Notes: generated by a model not told the origin, from the letters alone. Counted from the first letter of the stretch, positions 34,650 through 42,992 are shown. The stretch: DNA of 64,000 bases from Candidatus Obscuribacterales bacterium (GCA_019750335.1 JAIEOQ010000008.1:620001-684000), one strand, 5' to 3'. Numbers and translations are program-made.

Positions 34650-36263
34650 TTACTTGTCGGAAAGAAGAGCTTGAGCAGCAGCAATTTCGTCGGTGCGCAT
34701 CTCGTTGAAGCGCGCCATCCAATCAGCAATCAAAGGCGAAAGCACAAAACGCTTGTACCGTCCCCACGTATAGTCGGAACGATCCGCTTGCTGGTCGGGC
34801 GTTTCGTTGTAAACGATGCGTCCGCGCTTCACAAGCTGCGTGTAAAGCGAAATTCCCTCAATAGTTTCCGAAACGTCAGCAACTACCAGAGTGTCGTCTT
34901 GCGCGTACACACGGATATTGCCTCCCAGCGATTCCTTGCCGGGCGAATTGGAGAACTTGACGTTAGGTCGGCCGTTGGTCATGCTGCGCGCGAATTTGGC
35001 CGAAACCGTATCGCGATGCACGAGCCGCCACCACCAGCCGCCGGCGCCAGGAATAAGCATCTCCGGCTCAACGCCGGTCTTCTCGCGGAAGAGTTGGTAG
35101 ACTTTGCGCACGGTATCCGGAGACACTTCGTCTTCGAACACAATACGCGCTTCAGTCAAACCTTCCGCTTGGAGGACATGGTAGTAGTCGACGCATTGCT
35201 GGGCGATGTCGCCTGAATCGACGCGCACACCAAGAACAGCTTTGCCCTTGTACTTCTTGATGCACTTGATCGCGTTCATCTTGCCCACGGTGTTGGCGTC
35301 GACCAGATCGCAGAGCAAGAAACCGCAGCCCATGCGTTCGGCAAAGAGGTCCATCGTTTCATATTCACTCTCGCCCAGCGGGCGATCGAAGCTTTGAGTG
35401 TGACTCATGCCTTCGTGTCCGGTGGAACCCACCGTCTTGAAGAGCTCGGGCCACAAGAACTCCGCCGTGTCGTTGCTAGTCCAAGTTCCACGACCACCGA
35501 CATAACGAGCAAGCAAAAGCAGAATGTTATTCATAGCCAAAGGCGCCGAACGCAAGCCAAATTCGGCATCGTTCGAGCAAACCTGCTTCATGAGCCGCGC
35601 TTTGGTAGCGTGAATCACCGAAACGAAATAGCGGCACTTTGCCGGCTCCAGATAGGAGATGGCACCGCCCATACCTTCGAAAGACATGGCCGGCACACCC
35701 TTGAGGAAGGTTTGCCCGCCGGGGAAGCCCCAGATGTCCACCGGCAGATAGATATCTTCGCCCCGTTGCGAACGCAAAATCTTGTCCCACAGTTTGTGCG
35801 GGAAAGCACCGGTATAAGATCCGACCGCAGTCGGATCTTTGTCGCGAGCGCTGAACCAATGCTTGGCCAAGTGAATATTGCGTCGGCTGAGGGGACGGTT
35901 AAACCACTGGTGCAGAAGCTCGTGACCGGCCATCACCAACTGATCGCCGGCACCTTCTTCGGCAGGCAAGCCTTTACGGAAAGTGAGATGATACGCCGCC
36001 GGATCCAAGGAGAAGCTATCGAAAGCTTGACACATGGTCCGCTTATACGTATCGGTATCACCGATGAAATTGCCGAGCAAGAAAAGACGCTCGTAAAACT
36101 GTGCGAGCATCTTCTCGCGTAATTCAACAACAGCTCGGTCCTTTTGGCGCTTCGTCATGCGCGTCACCGGCTTCAACTTCACAGCCGGCTTCGCACGTCG
36201 CGTTCCCGGTACAACCGGACGGCGTTTCGGACCAGCAGCAGCTTTCTTTTTTGCAGCGACCAT
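34650..36263 (-). CDS. Nicotinate/nicotinamide phosphoribosyltransferase family
   Basis: A 537-residue protein of the NAPRT/Nampt fold. 'LGVRVDSGDIA' (344-354) is the nicotinate-type RxDSGD phosphate-binding motif; 'IPGAGGWWWRLVHRD' and 'FARSMTNG...KFSNSPGKE' recall the Nampt version. It therefore could make NaMN from nicotinate, or NMN (or, with ADP-ribose pyrophosphate, NAD itself) from nicotinamide. Nicotinamidase and NadE in the same run favour nicotinate. The 40-residue Lys/Arg-rich N-terminal extension is unusual. Start ATG at 36263 after GAGGAAAA; a longer frame upstream is not supported. Confidence 0.85.
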   Translation of the reverse strand: MVAAKKKAAAGPKRRPVVPGTRRAKPAVKLKPVTRMTKRQKDRAVVELREKMLAQFYERLFLLGNFIGDTDTYKRTMCQAFDSFSLDPAAYHLTFRKGLPAEEGAGDQLVMAGHELLHQWFNRPLSRRNIHLAKHWFSARDKDPTAVGSYTGAFPHKLWDKILRSQRGEDIYLPVDIWGFPGGQTFLKGVPAMSFEGMGGAISYLEPAKCRYFVSVIHATKARLMKQVCSNDAEFGLRSAPLAMNNILLLLARYVGGRGTWTSNDTAEFLWPELFKTVGSTGHEGMSHTQSFDRPLGESEYETMDLFAERMGCGFLLCDLVDANTVGKMNAIKCIKKYKGKAVLGVRVDSGDIAQQCVDYYHVLQAEGLTEARIVFEDEVSPDTVRKVYQLFREKTGVEPEMLIPGAGGWWWRLVHRDTVSAKFARSMTNGRPNVKFSNSPGKESLGGNIRVYAQDDTLVVADVSETIEGISLYTQLVKRGRIVYNETPDQQADRSDYTWGRYKRFVLSPLIADWMARFNEMRTDEIAAAQALLSDK

Positions 36264-36353
36264 AAATGTTTTTCCTCTTTCGTGGTTAGCAGAATCAACG
36301 CCACGGCTCCCGTGCCACGGCGTATTCGCAGTACAAAAACAACTCAAACAAAC

Positions 36354-36599
36354 TTAGACGTCCCAACGAACCGGTTCTTCGCTTTGTCGCTCCCGGACGA
36401 AATAAATTTCGTCGGCGCTGGCACCGAAACCTGATTCATTGGGCAGTTGAACTTCCAAATCAGCAGTAATGGCGACAATCACAGCCCAGTTCAAAGGACC
36501 ATCGAAACCATCATCGTCAAAGAGATGCAGACAGATTTCTTTGCCGACATGCTGCGCTAAATCGCGCCCATAAACACGATCGAATGAGACAGAAGCCAT
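36354..36599 (-). CDS. Small acidic unknown protein
   Basis: An 81-residue acidic protein (FDDDGFDGPLNWAVIVAITADLEVQLPNES), one compact alpha/beta domain. GGGAG lies before the ATG. No family recognised. Located between the PRTase and the 36635 protein in the NAD run. Confidence 0.65.
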   Translation of the reverse strand: MASVSFDRVYGRDLAQHVGKEICLHLFDDDGFDGPLNWAVIVAITADLEVQLPNESGFGASADEIYFVRERQSEEPVRWDV

Positions 36600-36634
36600 A
36601 ACGCTAGTTCTCCCGCCAAAAGAAAAGGAATGGG

Positions 36635-37411
36635 TTACGGACTAAAAGATTCGACCGCTTGATCCAACTCGAAAGTGGCCTCAGCTCGGTCTTCGTCTCT
36701 TGATACAAGCCGAGCGACCGGAAAGAAAGCCAGTTTGTTGGGCGAACTACCCGGAATATCGACATAGAAAGTCGGCAACCGAGCCGGATCGACCAGCTCG
36801 TAATAATTACCGAGACCGCGGCCATGCATGACGCCGAACTCCAGAGAATCGACATGGCAAGTAATCAGCGGTTTGGAGTTTGAATACTGCGGCATGTTGC
36901 TATCGACTCGCAGCGCGGCGTTGACCCAAATCGATTTGCTCAGGTCACCAATCGGTCGAACGTAGGCCGGACTGTTATCACCAACCACAACCGTCCGCCC
37001 CGAACCGACAAACTGGCGGCCTTCTCTAGAGGCGAAATCGCTGTCAGACCGATCCAGCATAAGCCGGGCATGAGCACGATCAACTCGCACTGGAATACCG
37101 GCAAAATGATTGCGGAACATCGGATAAAGCTCAGCCCAAGGAATGTAATCAGTAATTCCTCGAGTCCAGGCTTTTCCCTTATCGTCTCGCATATCACAGC
37201 CCCACAGCGTAAACAAGGCAATCTGATTCGGGTACCGGCTGCCGGCCATTTCAATTGCCACGACCTTGGACGGACCGGCTCCGCAAGCGCCGCAACCGCA
37301 ATTCCAGGCGTGAGCCGTTTTACCGATCAGGCGTTCTTCAAGGGTCTTCTTCAGACTTTCAGCGGCTACCAAAGCGCGAGCATAAACTTCCGGACTGATC
37401 TCTTGAGCCAT
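36635..37411 (-). CDS. Unknown protein with CGCGACG cysteine cluster
   Basis: A 258-residue protein. The one striking feature is 'WNCGCGACGAGPSKV' at about residues 36-50, with three cysteines in six positions, suggesting metal binding. The rest is mixed alpha/beta with many aromatic residues; no signal peptide. AAGG precedes the ATG. It lies 38 nt after nadD and 35 nt before the small acidic gene. Function unknown. Confidence 0.65.
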   Translation of the reverse strand: MAQEISPEVYARALVAAESLKKTLEERLIGKTAHAWNCGCGACGAGPSKVVAIEMAGSRYPNQIALFTLWGCDMRDDKGKAWTRGITDYIPWAELYPMFRNHFAGIPVRVDRAHARLMLDRSDSDFASREGRQFVGSGRTVVVGDNSPAYVRPIGDLSKSIWVNAALRVDSNMPQYSNSKPLITCHVDSLEFGVMHGRGLGNYYELVDPARLPTFYVDIPGSSPNKLAFFPVARLVSRDEDRAEATFELDQAVESFSP

Positions 37412-37449
37412 TTTGTGGTACTACCTTAATTTTGATTTCTTTGGATGCA

Positions 37450-38343
37450 TCAACAACAACGCGCACGAATGCTGTTCCAGAACGCTTTCAGCTCACGCCC
37501 GATGCCCTTAGCAGCCTGAGACAGCGCCGTACCCAAAGGACGCTTTGGCCAAGGTTCTCCCGGATTACGATAATGATTACGATCGCGCATAACACGCCAG
37601 ACTTCAGCCGGGGTCATGTACCAGACCGATTCGCCGGCACGCACCCGATCGCGGATTTGCGTGCTGGAAATTGACGGAATGGCACAATCTTTCACGAGCA
37701 TGACCTTGGCTCCCGGCGCCACTTGCGGCAAGAGTTCAATCCAGCCTTCAATCTGGCGGATGAGACCGGCTCGCGATTCTTCGTCGTTGACATCGCGCGG
37801 GAAAGTGATGATCGTCGCTTCGGCAAAGATTTCATCGGCGCCGTTCCACTTGGGCAAATACCATTCGTGGTTCGGATCGAGATATTCGCTGCCCAAGAAC
37901 AAAAACAGCTCCACATCGGGACCATACATGCGGCGGAATTCTTTTACCGTATCGACAGTGTAAGAAGGACCGCTACGCCGCATTTCAACATCGCAAGCGA
38001 CAAAATATTTGTTCGGACTGACAGCCGCTTCAAGCATCTCCATGCGCAAACGCGCATCGAGAAAGCCGGTTTTCTTATGGGGCGGATTGGCGCTGAGGAC
38101 AAAATGCACCAGATCCAATCCGTAACGCACTCGCGCCGTTTCAGCAGCAAACAAGTGCCCGATATGAATCGGATCGAACTTACCGCCGTAAATACCGACT
38201 CGGCGAACTTGCGACGCCGGACTCGTCGGATCAAACCAAACAAAGAAAAGAGCCACACTGACAATGAGCGGTAAATACAAACCAACGAAATACCAGAGCA
38301 ATAGAGCGAGCAAGAAAAAAGCAATCGGTCCATACTTTTTCAT
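37450..38343 (-). CDS. nadD: NaMN/NMN adenylyltransferase with membrane anchor
   Basis: A 297-residue nucleotidyltransferase joining NaMN (or NMN) to AMP. GGKFDPIHIGHL at 53-64 is the family's GxFDPxHxGH signature, and SSTQIRDRVRAGESVWYMTP supplies the C-terminal ISSTxIR motif. Unlike ordinary NadD (about 200 residues) it has two hydrophobic helices at residues 6-37 before the catalytic domain and a basic C-terminal extension of about 40 residues. Start ATG at 38343 after GGGAG. It directly follows the NAD kinase gene and would supply NadE. Membrane attachment of NadD is unusual. Confidence 0.88.
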   Translation of the reverse strand: MKKYGPIAFFLLALLLWYFVGLYLPLIVSVALFFVWFDPTSPASQVRRVGIYGGKFDPIHIGHLFAAETARVRYGLDLVHFVLSANPPHKKTGFLDARLRMEMLEAAVSPNKYFVACDVEMRRSGPSYTVDTVKEFRRMYGPDVELFLFLGSEYLDPNHEWYLPKWNGADEIFAEATIITFPRDVNDEESRAGLIRQIEGWIELLPQVAPGAKVMLVKDCAIPSISSTQIRDRVRAGESVWYMTPAEVWRVMRDRNHYRNPGEPWPKRPLGTALSQAAKGIGRELKAFWNSIRARCC

Positions 38344-38379
38344 TGTTAAACTCCCAACCGGCAAGCCGGCTTAAATGTG

Positions 38380-39411
38380 TTACAAGGGACGCAACTTGCT
38401 AAAAAAACCAGCGAACGCCTGCACCCAAGTGCGCTCTCGGCGCTGACCTAGTTCGGCAGGCAAGCCGTCGGTGTAAGGATGATTGAAATAAATGTCGTGA
38501 GCACAAACGTCGATGAAGGCATGCAACGGCTTGTCACTTACTCTGACCGTGAGTTGACACCCGTAAGGAAAGTCGTAGCGCACATGCTCGCCGTCAATGA
38601 ACAAAACACCGCTGTCCATGCCGGAAACGATTTTCACTTCAGCGCTTGCCGGCAAGATGTTCTTATACAACGTAAACTTTTCGCGCACTCGATCTTGCGT
38701 AAAACCGACAATCAGATCGCGCACCCGATACTGAAAGCAGTTAGCGGCAATCGGTTGAGTGAAACCGCCGGCTGAATCAAGCCAACCGGTAGAACCAGAA
38801 GGAGTGCCGATGATCACCCCGCCACCGCGTTGACGTTCGGTCACATCGCCGATGGTGAGGATATATCGACTGGTACCGCCAGCGGACGCATGCCCGACAA
38901 AAACTTCGTTCAGAGCTCTGGCCGGCAACTTAACGCCGTCCATAATCAAATCCAGCCGTGTGAGCTGAATAGTGTGCAAATCACCGGCAAAAACTTTGAC
39001 CAGAATGTCACCAATGTTAGCTTCGTGAGCTAAGCAAAAGTGACCGATGCTGATCGGATAAGCCGAGTTGTAGCCGAGCAAGGGCAAATGGTCGCCGAAA
39101 AGCTGGGCGGCATAAAGAAAAGTGCCGTCGCCGCCAACCGAAATCACAAGCCCGTACTCTTGGATATCAACCGGCTCGCCGTCCATGCCGATAAGCTTGA
39201 ACGGAACGTTCATGCCGGTCAGCAAATTTTCCAGCAAGGTGAGACTGCGATGATGCTGCTCGTGGGCCGGCTTGATGTTGGCGGCAATTGCCGCACCCTG
39301 CTCAACCAGCTTCTTCACCGGATGTGCATCGGTTTTCAAAATCCCAGCCAAACGAGTGTCTTTCGCAATCAGCAAAACTTTCTTCCCGGCAAACAGTTTC
39401 GTTTGCGACAT
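38380..39411 (-). CDS. nadK: NAD kinase
   Basis: A 343-residue NAD kinase, which makes NADP from NAD with ATP or polyphosphate. GGDGT at 93-97 is the diagnostic motif, and the second block 'RGGGVIIGTPSGSTGW' matches the TPxGSTA region that binds substrate. AAGGAG lies 7 nt before the ATG at 39411. It is the first gene of the 20-kb leftward run, so its upstream region (39412-39947) should carry the main promoter of the NAD genes. Confidence 0.92.
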   Translation of the reverse strand: MSQTKLFAGKKVLLIAKDTRLAGILKTDAHPVKKLVEQGAAIAANIKPAHEQHHRSLTLLENLLTGMNVPFKLIGMDGEPVDIQEYGLVISVGGDGTFLYAAQLFGDHLPLLGYNSAYPISIGHFCLAHEANIGDILVKVFAGDLHTIQLTRLDLIMDGVKLPARALNEVFVGHASAGGTSRYILTIGDVTERQRGGGVIIGTPSGSTGWLDSAGGFTQPIAANCFQYRVRDLIVGFTQDRVREKFTLYKNILPASAEVKIVSGMDSGVLFIDGEHVRYDFPYGCQLTVRVSDKPLHAFIDVCAHDIYFNHPYTDGLPAELGQRRERTWVQAFAGFFSKLRPL

Positions 39412-39947
39412 AAGCAAGCTCCTTCTCAGTTAGAGCCACAAAAATTGAAACCGGCAAACCGCAAACGAGCTTTTGCTCCTGTTTTCGGTCTGCCGTAATG
39501 TCTGAAAAGCTTATCTAAACTCTAAGTTCCAACTCGCAAAAGAAAAAAAATACCGGCTTTGAACCTAACAGTCATAACGTATAGAGATCAGTAACTAAAG
39601 AAGATCTCTTTACATCTTTTGGTTTCAATAAAGTTCAGAAAGAGATTGTTTTATATATTGCTTCGAATTGGGGCTCAAAAATGGCTGATTTTCGTGCATG
39701 TCCCTAGCGCTAACTTCCGCCAGGAAAGCCGCATTACACCGGGCTAATTTACATGTTTGTTTGAGCAAAATAAGCAGCGACTAACTTTTGGTTCGGCTAT
39801 TCACTGGCTTTTATCCAGACAGAGACCCTCTCGACGTTCTTACCTCCGGTCCTAGGTTGGTTGCAAAATATCCATATCCCTTCCTCTGCATTGATCGAAT
39901 AACCATTCAATCAGCAATCTAAATTCGGGGATTACCCTTTCAATTCT
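39412..39947. other. Long leader/promoter region of the NAD run
   Basis: About 535 bp with no gene, upstream of nadK, bounded on the right by the inverted-repeat element. It is AT-rich near 39590-39660 (several TATA-like blocks, e.g. TTTTATATATTG) where a leftward promoter is likely, but I cannot assign one. A lone CCTAGG lies at 39850-39855. Confidence 0.35.
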
Positions 39948-40078
39948 GGCCCTAGGTGCCGAGGAAAAAATCCCGTCACTGCAAACTTTACATTTACAAT
40001 CAGATTCAGGAGGGGAGCGCGTTTTCGCTTAGATTAGAATTTCTGTCTGACGCTAAATCTTCCTCGGCACCTAGGGCC
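39948..40078. repeat. Inverted-repeat element, copy 2 (131 bp)
   Basis: GGCCCTAGGTGCCGAGGAA (39948-39966) and its exact complement at 40060-40078. The end core CCTAGGTGCCGA is the same as in the elements at 13591 and 52663, but the interior is mostly different and only loosely alignable in reverse. No open frame. It lies between two leftward units. Confidence 0.75.
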
Positions 40079-40129
40079 GCTGCAAAGAGAGCCTTGATCT
40101 CTCATTTTGTTTTGTCGCATCATATAAAT

Positions 40130-40152
40130 ATTTGCTATATGCAATAGTATAT
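40130..40152. promoter_or_regulatory. AT-rich terminator-distal motif, 23 bp
   Basis: Exact 23-bp copy of 13494-13516, on the same plus-strand orientation although the neighbouring genes read the other way. It sits beyond the terminator at 40161-40199 and before the inverted-repeat element. Confidence 0.5.
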
Positions 40153-40154
40153 AA

Positions 40155-40199
40155 AAGAGAAAAGTAAGATGCCGAGATTACTCCCGAGCATCTTACTTT
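40155..40199 (-). terminator. Leftward terminator of the 40-44 kb unit
   Basis: AAAGTAAGATGC (40161-40172) pairs with GCATCTTACTTT (40188-40199); on the minus strand TCTCTTTTATATA follows. It lies 12 bp after the stop at 40212. Confidence 0.75.
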
Positions 40200-40211
40200 C
40201 CGGAGAACAAC

Positions 40212-40511
40212 CTAGTAGCGCTGTGCGCGCTCCGGACGTGGATTATTACGTCCGTCGGGCCGTTCAAGCACCGAATTGAGATTCTCGTAGAATTCACCGG
40301 TTTGGCCGGTAATTCTGAGCATCTCAATCAGGTAGTTGACCTTTAGCCCACCTAGGAACTCAGACCAGGGTTCCTCCGGACTTTGAACGGTTTCGCTGCC
40401 ACTCATCAGAGTGTGGGCGATGATCGCCCCCACATCTTTTGGAGTAAGCAGCAATCCGTCAAAGCTGAAGCCCCCGTTCCCCTCTTGCCACTGAATTGCG
40501 TCCAGACTCAT
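40212..40511 (-). CDS. Unknown 99-residue protein
   Basis: A 99-residue protein with GGGGTG upstream of the ATG. It is acidic in the middle, helical (VNYLIEMLRITGQTGEFYENL), with a Pro/Arg-rich tail (RPDGRNNPRPERAQRY). No family recognised. Last gene of the unit whose first member is at 44658. Confidence 0.6.
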   Translation of the reverse strand: MSLDAIQWQEGNGGFSFDGLLLTPKDVGAIIAHTLMSGSETVQSPEEPWSEFLGGLKVNYLIEMLRITGQTGEFYENLNSVLERPDGRNNPRPERAQRY

Positions 40512-40635
40512 AAGACACCCCTTTCGGGAATGGACTTCGCTCAGCGCGCCGCTCTGTCGAAATAACAGAACCGACCGCTGCGGATAGCCCGTTTTCTTTT
40601 TGCTTATGCTGGCTCAGTGGCAATCACTCAAACAA

Positions 40636-41958
40636 CTACTTCTTACCGCTCAACGGACCGCCGACGCTGAAGTACGTCAGATGCGGCGTAACGATCTCAT
40701 TGTCTCCAACAGCAAGCACGCTGGTCCAAGCTTCCGCTTCGCGACCTTCGGCGCATAAGGACTCAACCGTATCCGCAACCGCACCGCCTTCGGCAGACAA
40801 AGGCGACGTATCCGCCTCGTCGCCGTCAGTTAGCAGCGCCAACAACTTCGACCGGTCCAAGTTGGCCATGGCACCGCCACCAAGGATCTGTTCCAACAAA
40901 GCTGCCTCCTCATCCGGTTTCTCCGTAATGGTGAGGAGCTTGTCGCCGTACGGGAATTCCAGGTCGCCGTCACGAAGAAGCTCGGACAAAGCCGATTCCG
41001 TTGCCAACGGACGCTCGTGACTGAAATTGAAGTCGCCGGACGGGTTCACCGGCAACTGAAACTTTTCAGAACGATCGCCGCCGATGGAGCCCGATCGATC
41101 AAAGAAGGAAAGATCCAAAGCATTTCCGATCGTCAAACGACGAGGCTCGTTCGTAAGCCGCGGACCAAACCCGAACATAAAATTCAGAGTCGTAGCGTAC
41201 GGCGATTCAAACTCCGCTCCATTGAAAAGTTGCCCGCGTTCGGCAAGCCACTCACGCAAGGTCTTATGACCCAGCCGAGCAACACCGCGCCGCACTTTCC
41301 AGTTGATGGTCTGGCTGCGTCCGGCTTCAAAGGCGTCCACTTCGTCGACAGCGGCAACCATATCCAACAAGGAATGATGCGGACCCCAAATTTTGGGCAT
41401 GGTTGAGTACACCGCCGCCAACTCAACCAAAGCTTTCACCTGCGCCGCCTCGAGCTTGCCATAGAGCGGGCAGACTTCCTTGCCATTCGGCAAGCTGAAA
41501 GTGTGCCAGAACATGGTCGGATCGCCGGCGTTGGGCGCCTCCGAGTAAATCAAGCCTGCCGCGGTTGCCGCCATCACGAACTGGCCGTTGAGATTGCTTT
41601 CCGGCGTGCGACCTTCCTCGGCAAGCCAGTCACGCAGGCTGATCCAGCGCGCCGGATCCCGTTCGGCTTGCACATGATGCGGTCGCTGCCAGAAGAGAAT
41701 CGCCGCTTCGCCGGCCTTGAACTTGGCCAACTCGCCGCGATCCGCAACCGAATACAACAAGGCATCTTGCTCACCGATGTTTCCCGAAGAGACGAAACGG
41801 TAAGACATCTCGACCAGCGCCGACACGGCACCGGCCTCGGCCGGACTGTACATGGTGCCGTAGTTCAAATCGAACACGTGATAGGGCTTACCGGCGCAAG
41901 CTTTCTGAGTGCAACCCATCGCCGCCGCCGCCGTCCGAAATTCTTGAGAACGATTCAT
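40636..41958 (-). CDS. Unknown 440-residue protein
   Basis: A 440-residue soluble protein, AAGGA before the ATG. No known family recognised. The N-terminal half is Ala/Tyr/Trp-rich and largely helical; the C-terminal 90 residues are acidic and Ala/Gly-rich (DGDEADTSPLSAEGG). Two N-terminal cysteines (CTQKAC) are the only cysteine pair. It lies just downstream of the sigma factor gene, separated by 44 nt; whether it is a partner is unknown. Confidence 0.6.
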   Translation of the reverse strand: MNRSQEFRTAAAAMGCTQKACAGKPYHVFDLNYGTMYSPAEAGAVSALVEMSYRFVSSGNIGEQDALLYSVADRGELAKFKAGEAAILFWQRPHHVQAERDPARWISLRDWLAEEGRTPESNLNGQFVMAATAAGLIYSEAPNAGDPTMFWHTFSLPNGKEVCPLYGKLEAAQVKALVELAAVYSTMPKIWGPHHSLLDMVAAVDEVDAFEAGRSQTINWKVRRGVARLGHKTLREWLAERGQLFNGAEFESPYATTLNFMFGFGPRLTNEPRRLTIGNALDLSFFDRSGSIGGDRSEKFQLPVNPSGDFNFSHERPLATESALSELLRDGDLEFPYGDKLLTITEKPDEEAALLEQILGGGAMANLDRSKLLALLTDGDEADTSPLSAEGGAVADTVESLCAEGREAEAWTSVLAVGDNEIVTPHLTYFSVGGPLSGKK

Positions 41959-42002
41959 AGGGCAAATCCTTGAAAAACCTTGAACTTTGAAATCAACACA
42001 AA

Positions 42003-42992
42003 CTAACTAAGACTCAAAAACAACTCATCGCTGCTGAAAACTCCCACACCGCCCTGCTCGCAGATTTCCTGAAGCTCGCCCAAAGCGCGAGCTTCAAGCT
42101 GCCGCACACGTTCTCGGGTGATGCCGCCGCAAAGCTCGCCGACTTCTTTGAGAGTTTTACCCTCCAGAAAACGTGATCGCAAAATTTTGCGATCACGCGG
42201 ATCTCCAAGTTTATCGAGAAGTTTCTCAACCAGAATTTTCGCTCGATCGGCTTGGCGGTCGGCTCGACCATCGTCACGGCTATCCGGCACAGTCTCAGCG
42301 ACGCGATCGCTGTCGACCGTGCCTCGAATTCGTTTCTTACGATCGAGCCGCTGGAAATTTTTATTCAATGCCCAGATGGCATAAGTGCTGAACTTGTTGC
42401 CCCGGGCGAAGTTGAAACCGTCCACGGCACGCATCAGATGCTGGTTGCCATCCGAGATCAAGTCCCAAATGGCACTCGTATCGTCCGACGAAATGACACC
42501 TTGTCCTACATACCAAGCCAATTGAGCTCTTGCCGGACCAATCACCAAACGCAAATTCGCCTGAATCAAGCGATTGCGCACGGCGTCGGACCGAGCAAGC
42601 AGCCATTCATACTCAGCTTTGAGGCGCAGATCTTCCTGCAGCTCCGCAGAAACCGGAGCATTCGGATCCGTCGGCGCCACCGCATTCTTGTCGAATGACG
42701 GGAACCGGGCAATCTTATAACGCAGGAAATTGTACTGCCGGAAAAGATGCTGCTCCTGTTCTCTGGTGAGCAAAGGCTCGTCCCAGAGATGTCGCAGCTC
42801 GACTGCAGTTCCTTTCGGTGCCTTTCCGCGTTCGACCGGTGCGTCGTCACCCGGTACCTGGCTCATGATCACATCTTCCATGTCCGGCTTATCGAAGTCG
42901 GAATGATAAATGAATTCGGCTTTGGCGCGCCCCTTCTTCTTACGTGGCACCGGTTCAACCGGAACCAAAGCAAGTTTCGGTTCTTCTTGCAT
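42003..42992 (-). CDS. Sigma-70-family RNA polymerase sigma factor
   Basis: A 329-residue sigma factor. Region 2 (about residues 140-215) carries RLIQANLRLVIG, DLISDGNQHLMRAVDGF and the -10 recognition segment FARGNKFSTYAIWALNKNF. Region 4 (about 255-310) has LGDPRDRKILRSRFLEGKTLKEVGELCGGITRERVRQLEARALGEL, a helix-turn-helix that reads the -35. Region 1.1 and most of region 3 are short. It resembles alternative RpoD/RpoS-type factors. A replicon-borne sigma factor could drive the promoters of this window, for instance by recognising the AT-rich motif (inference). Confidence 0.85.
   Translation of the reverse strand: MQEEPKLALVPVEPVPRKKKGRAKAEFIYHSDFDKPDMEDVIMSQVPGDDAPVERGKAPKGTAVELRHLWDEPLLTREQEQHLFRQYNFLRYKIARFPSFDKNAVAPTDPNAPVSAELQEDLRLKAEYEWLLARSDAVRNRLIQANLRLVIGPARAQLAWYVGQGVISSDDTSAIWDLISDGNQHLMRAVDGFNFARGNKFSTYAIWALNKNFQRLDRKKRIRGTVDSDRVAETVPDSRDDGRADRQADRAKILVEKLLDKLGDPRDRKILRSRFLEGKTLKEVGELCGGITRERVRQLEARALGELQEICEQGGVGVFSSDELFLSLS

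Noticed and set aside
34650-36263. Confident assignment as either Nampt or PncB
   Set aside because: The RVDSGD motif points to nicotinate enzymes while the GAGG...RD and TNG blocks point to Nampt, so I report only the family.
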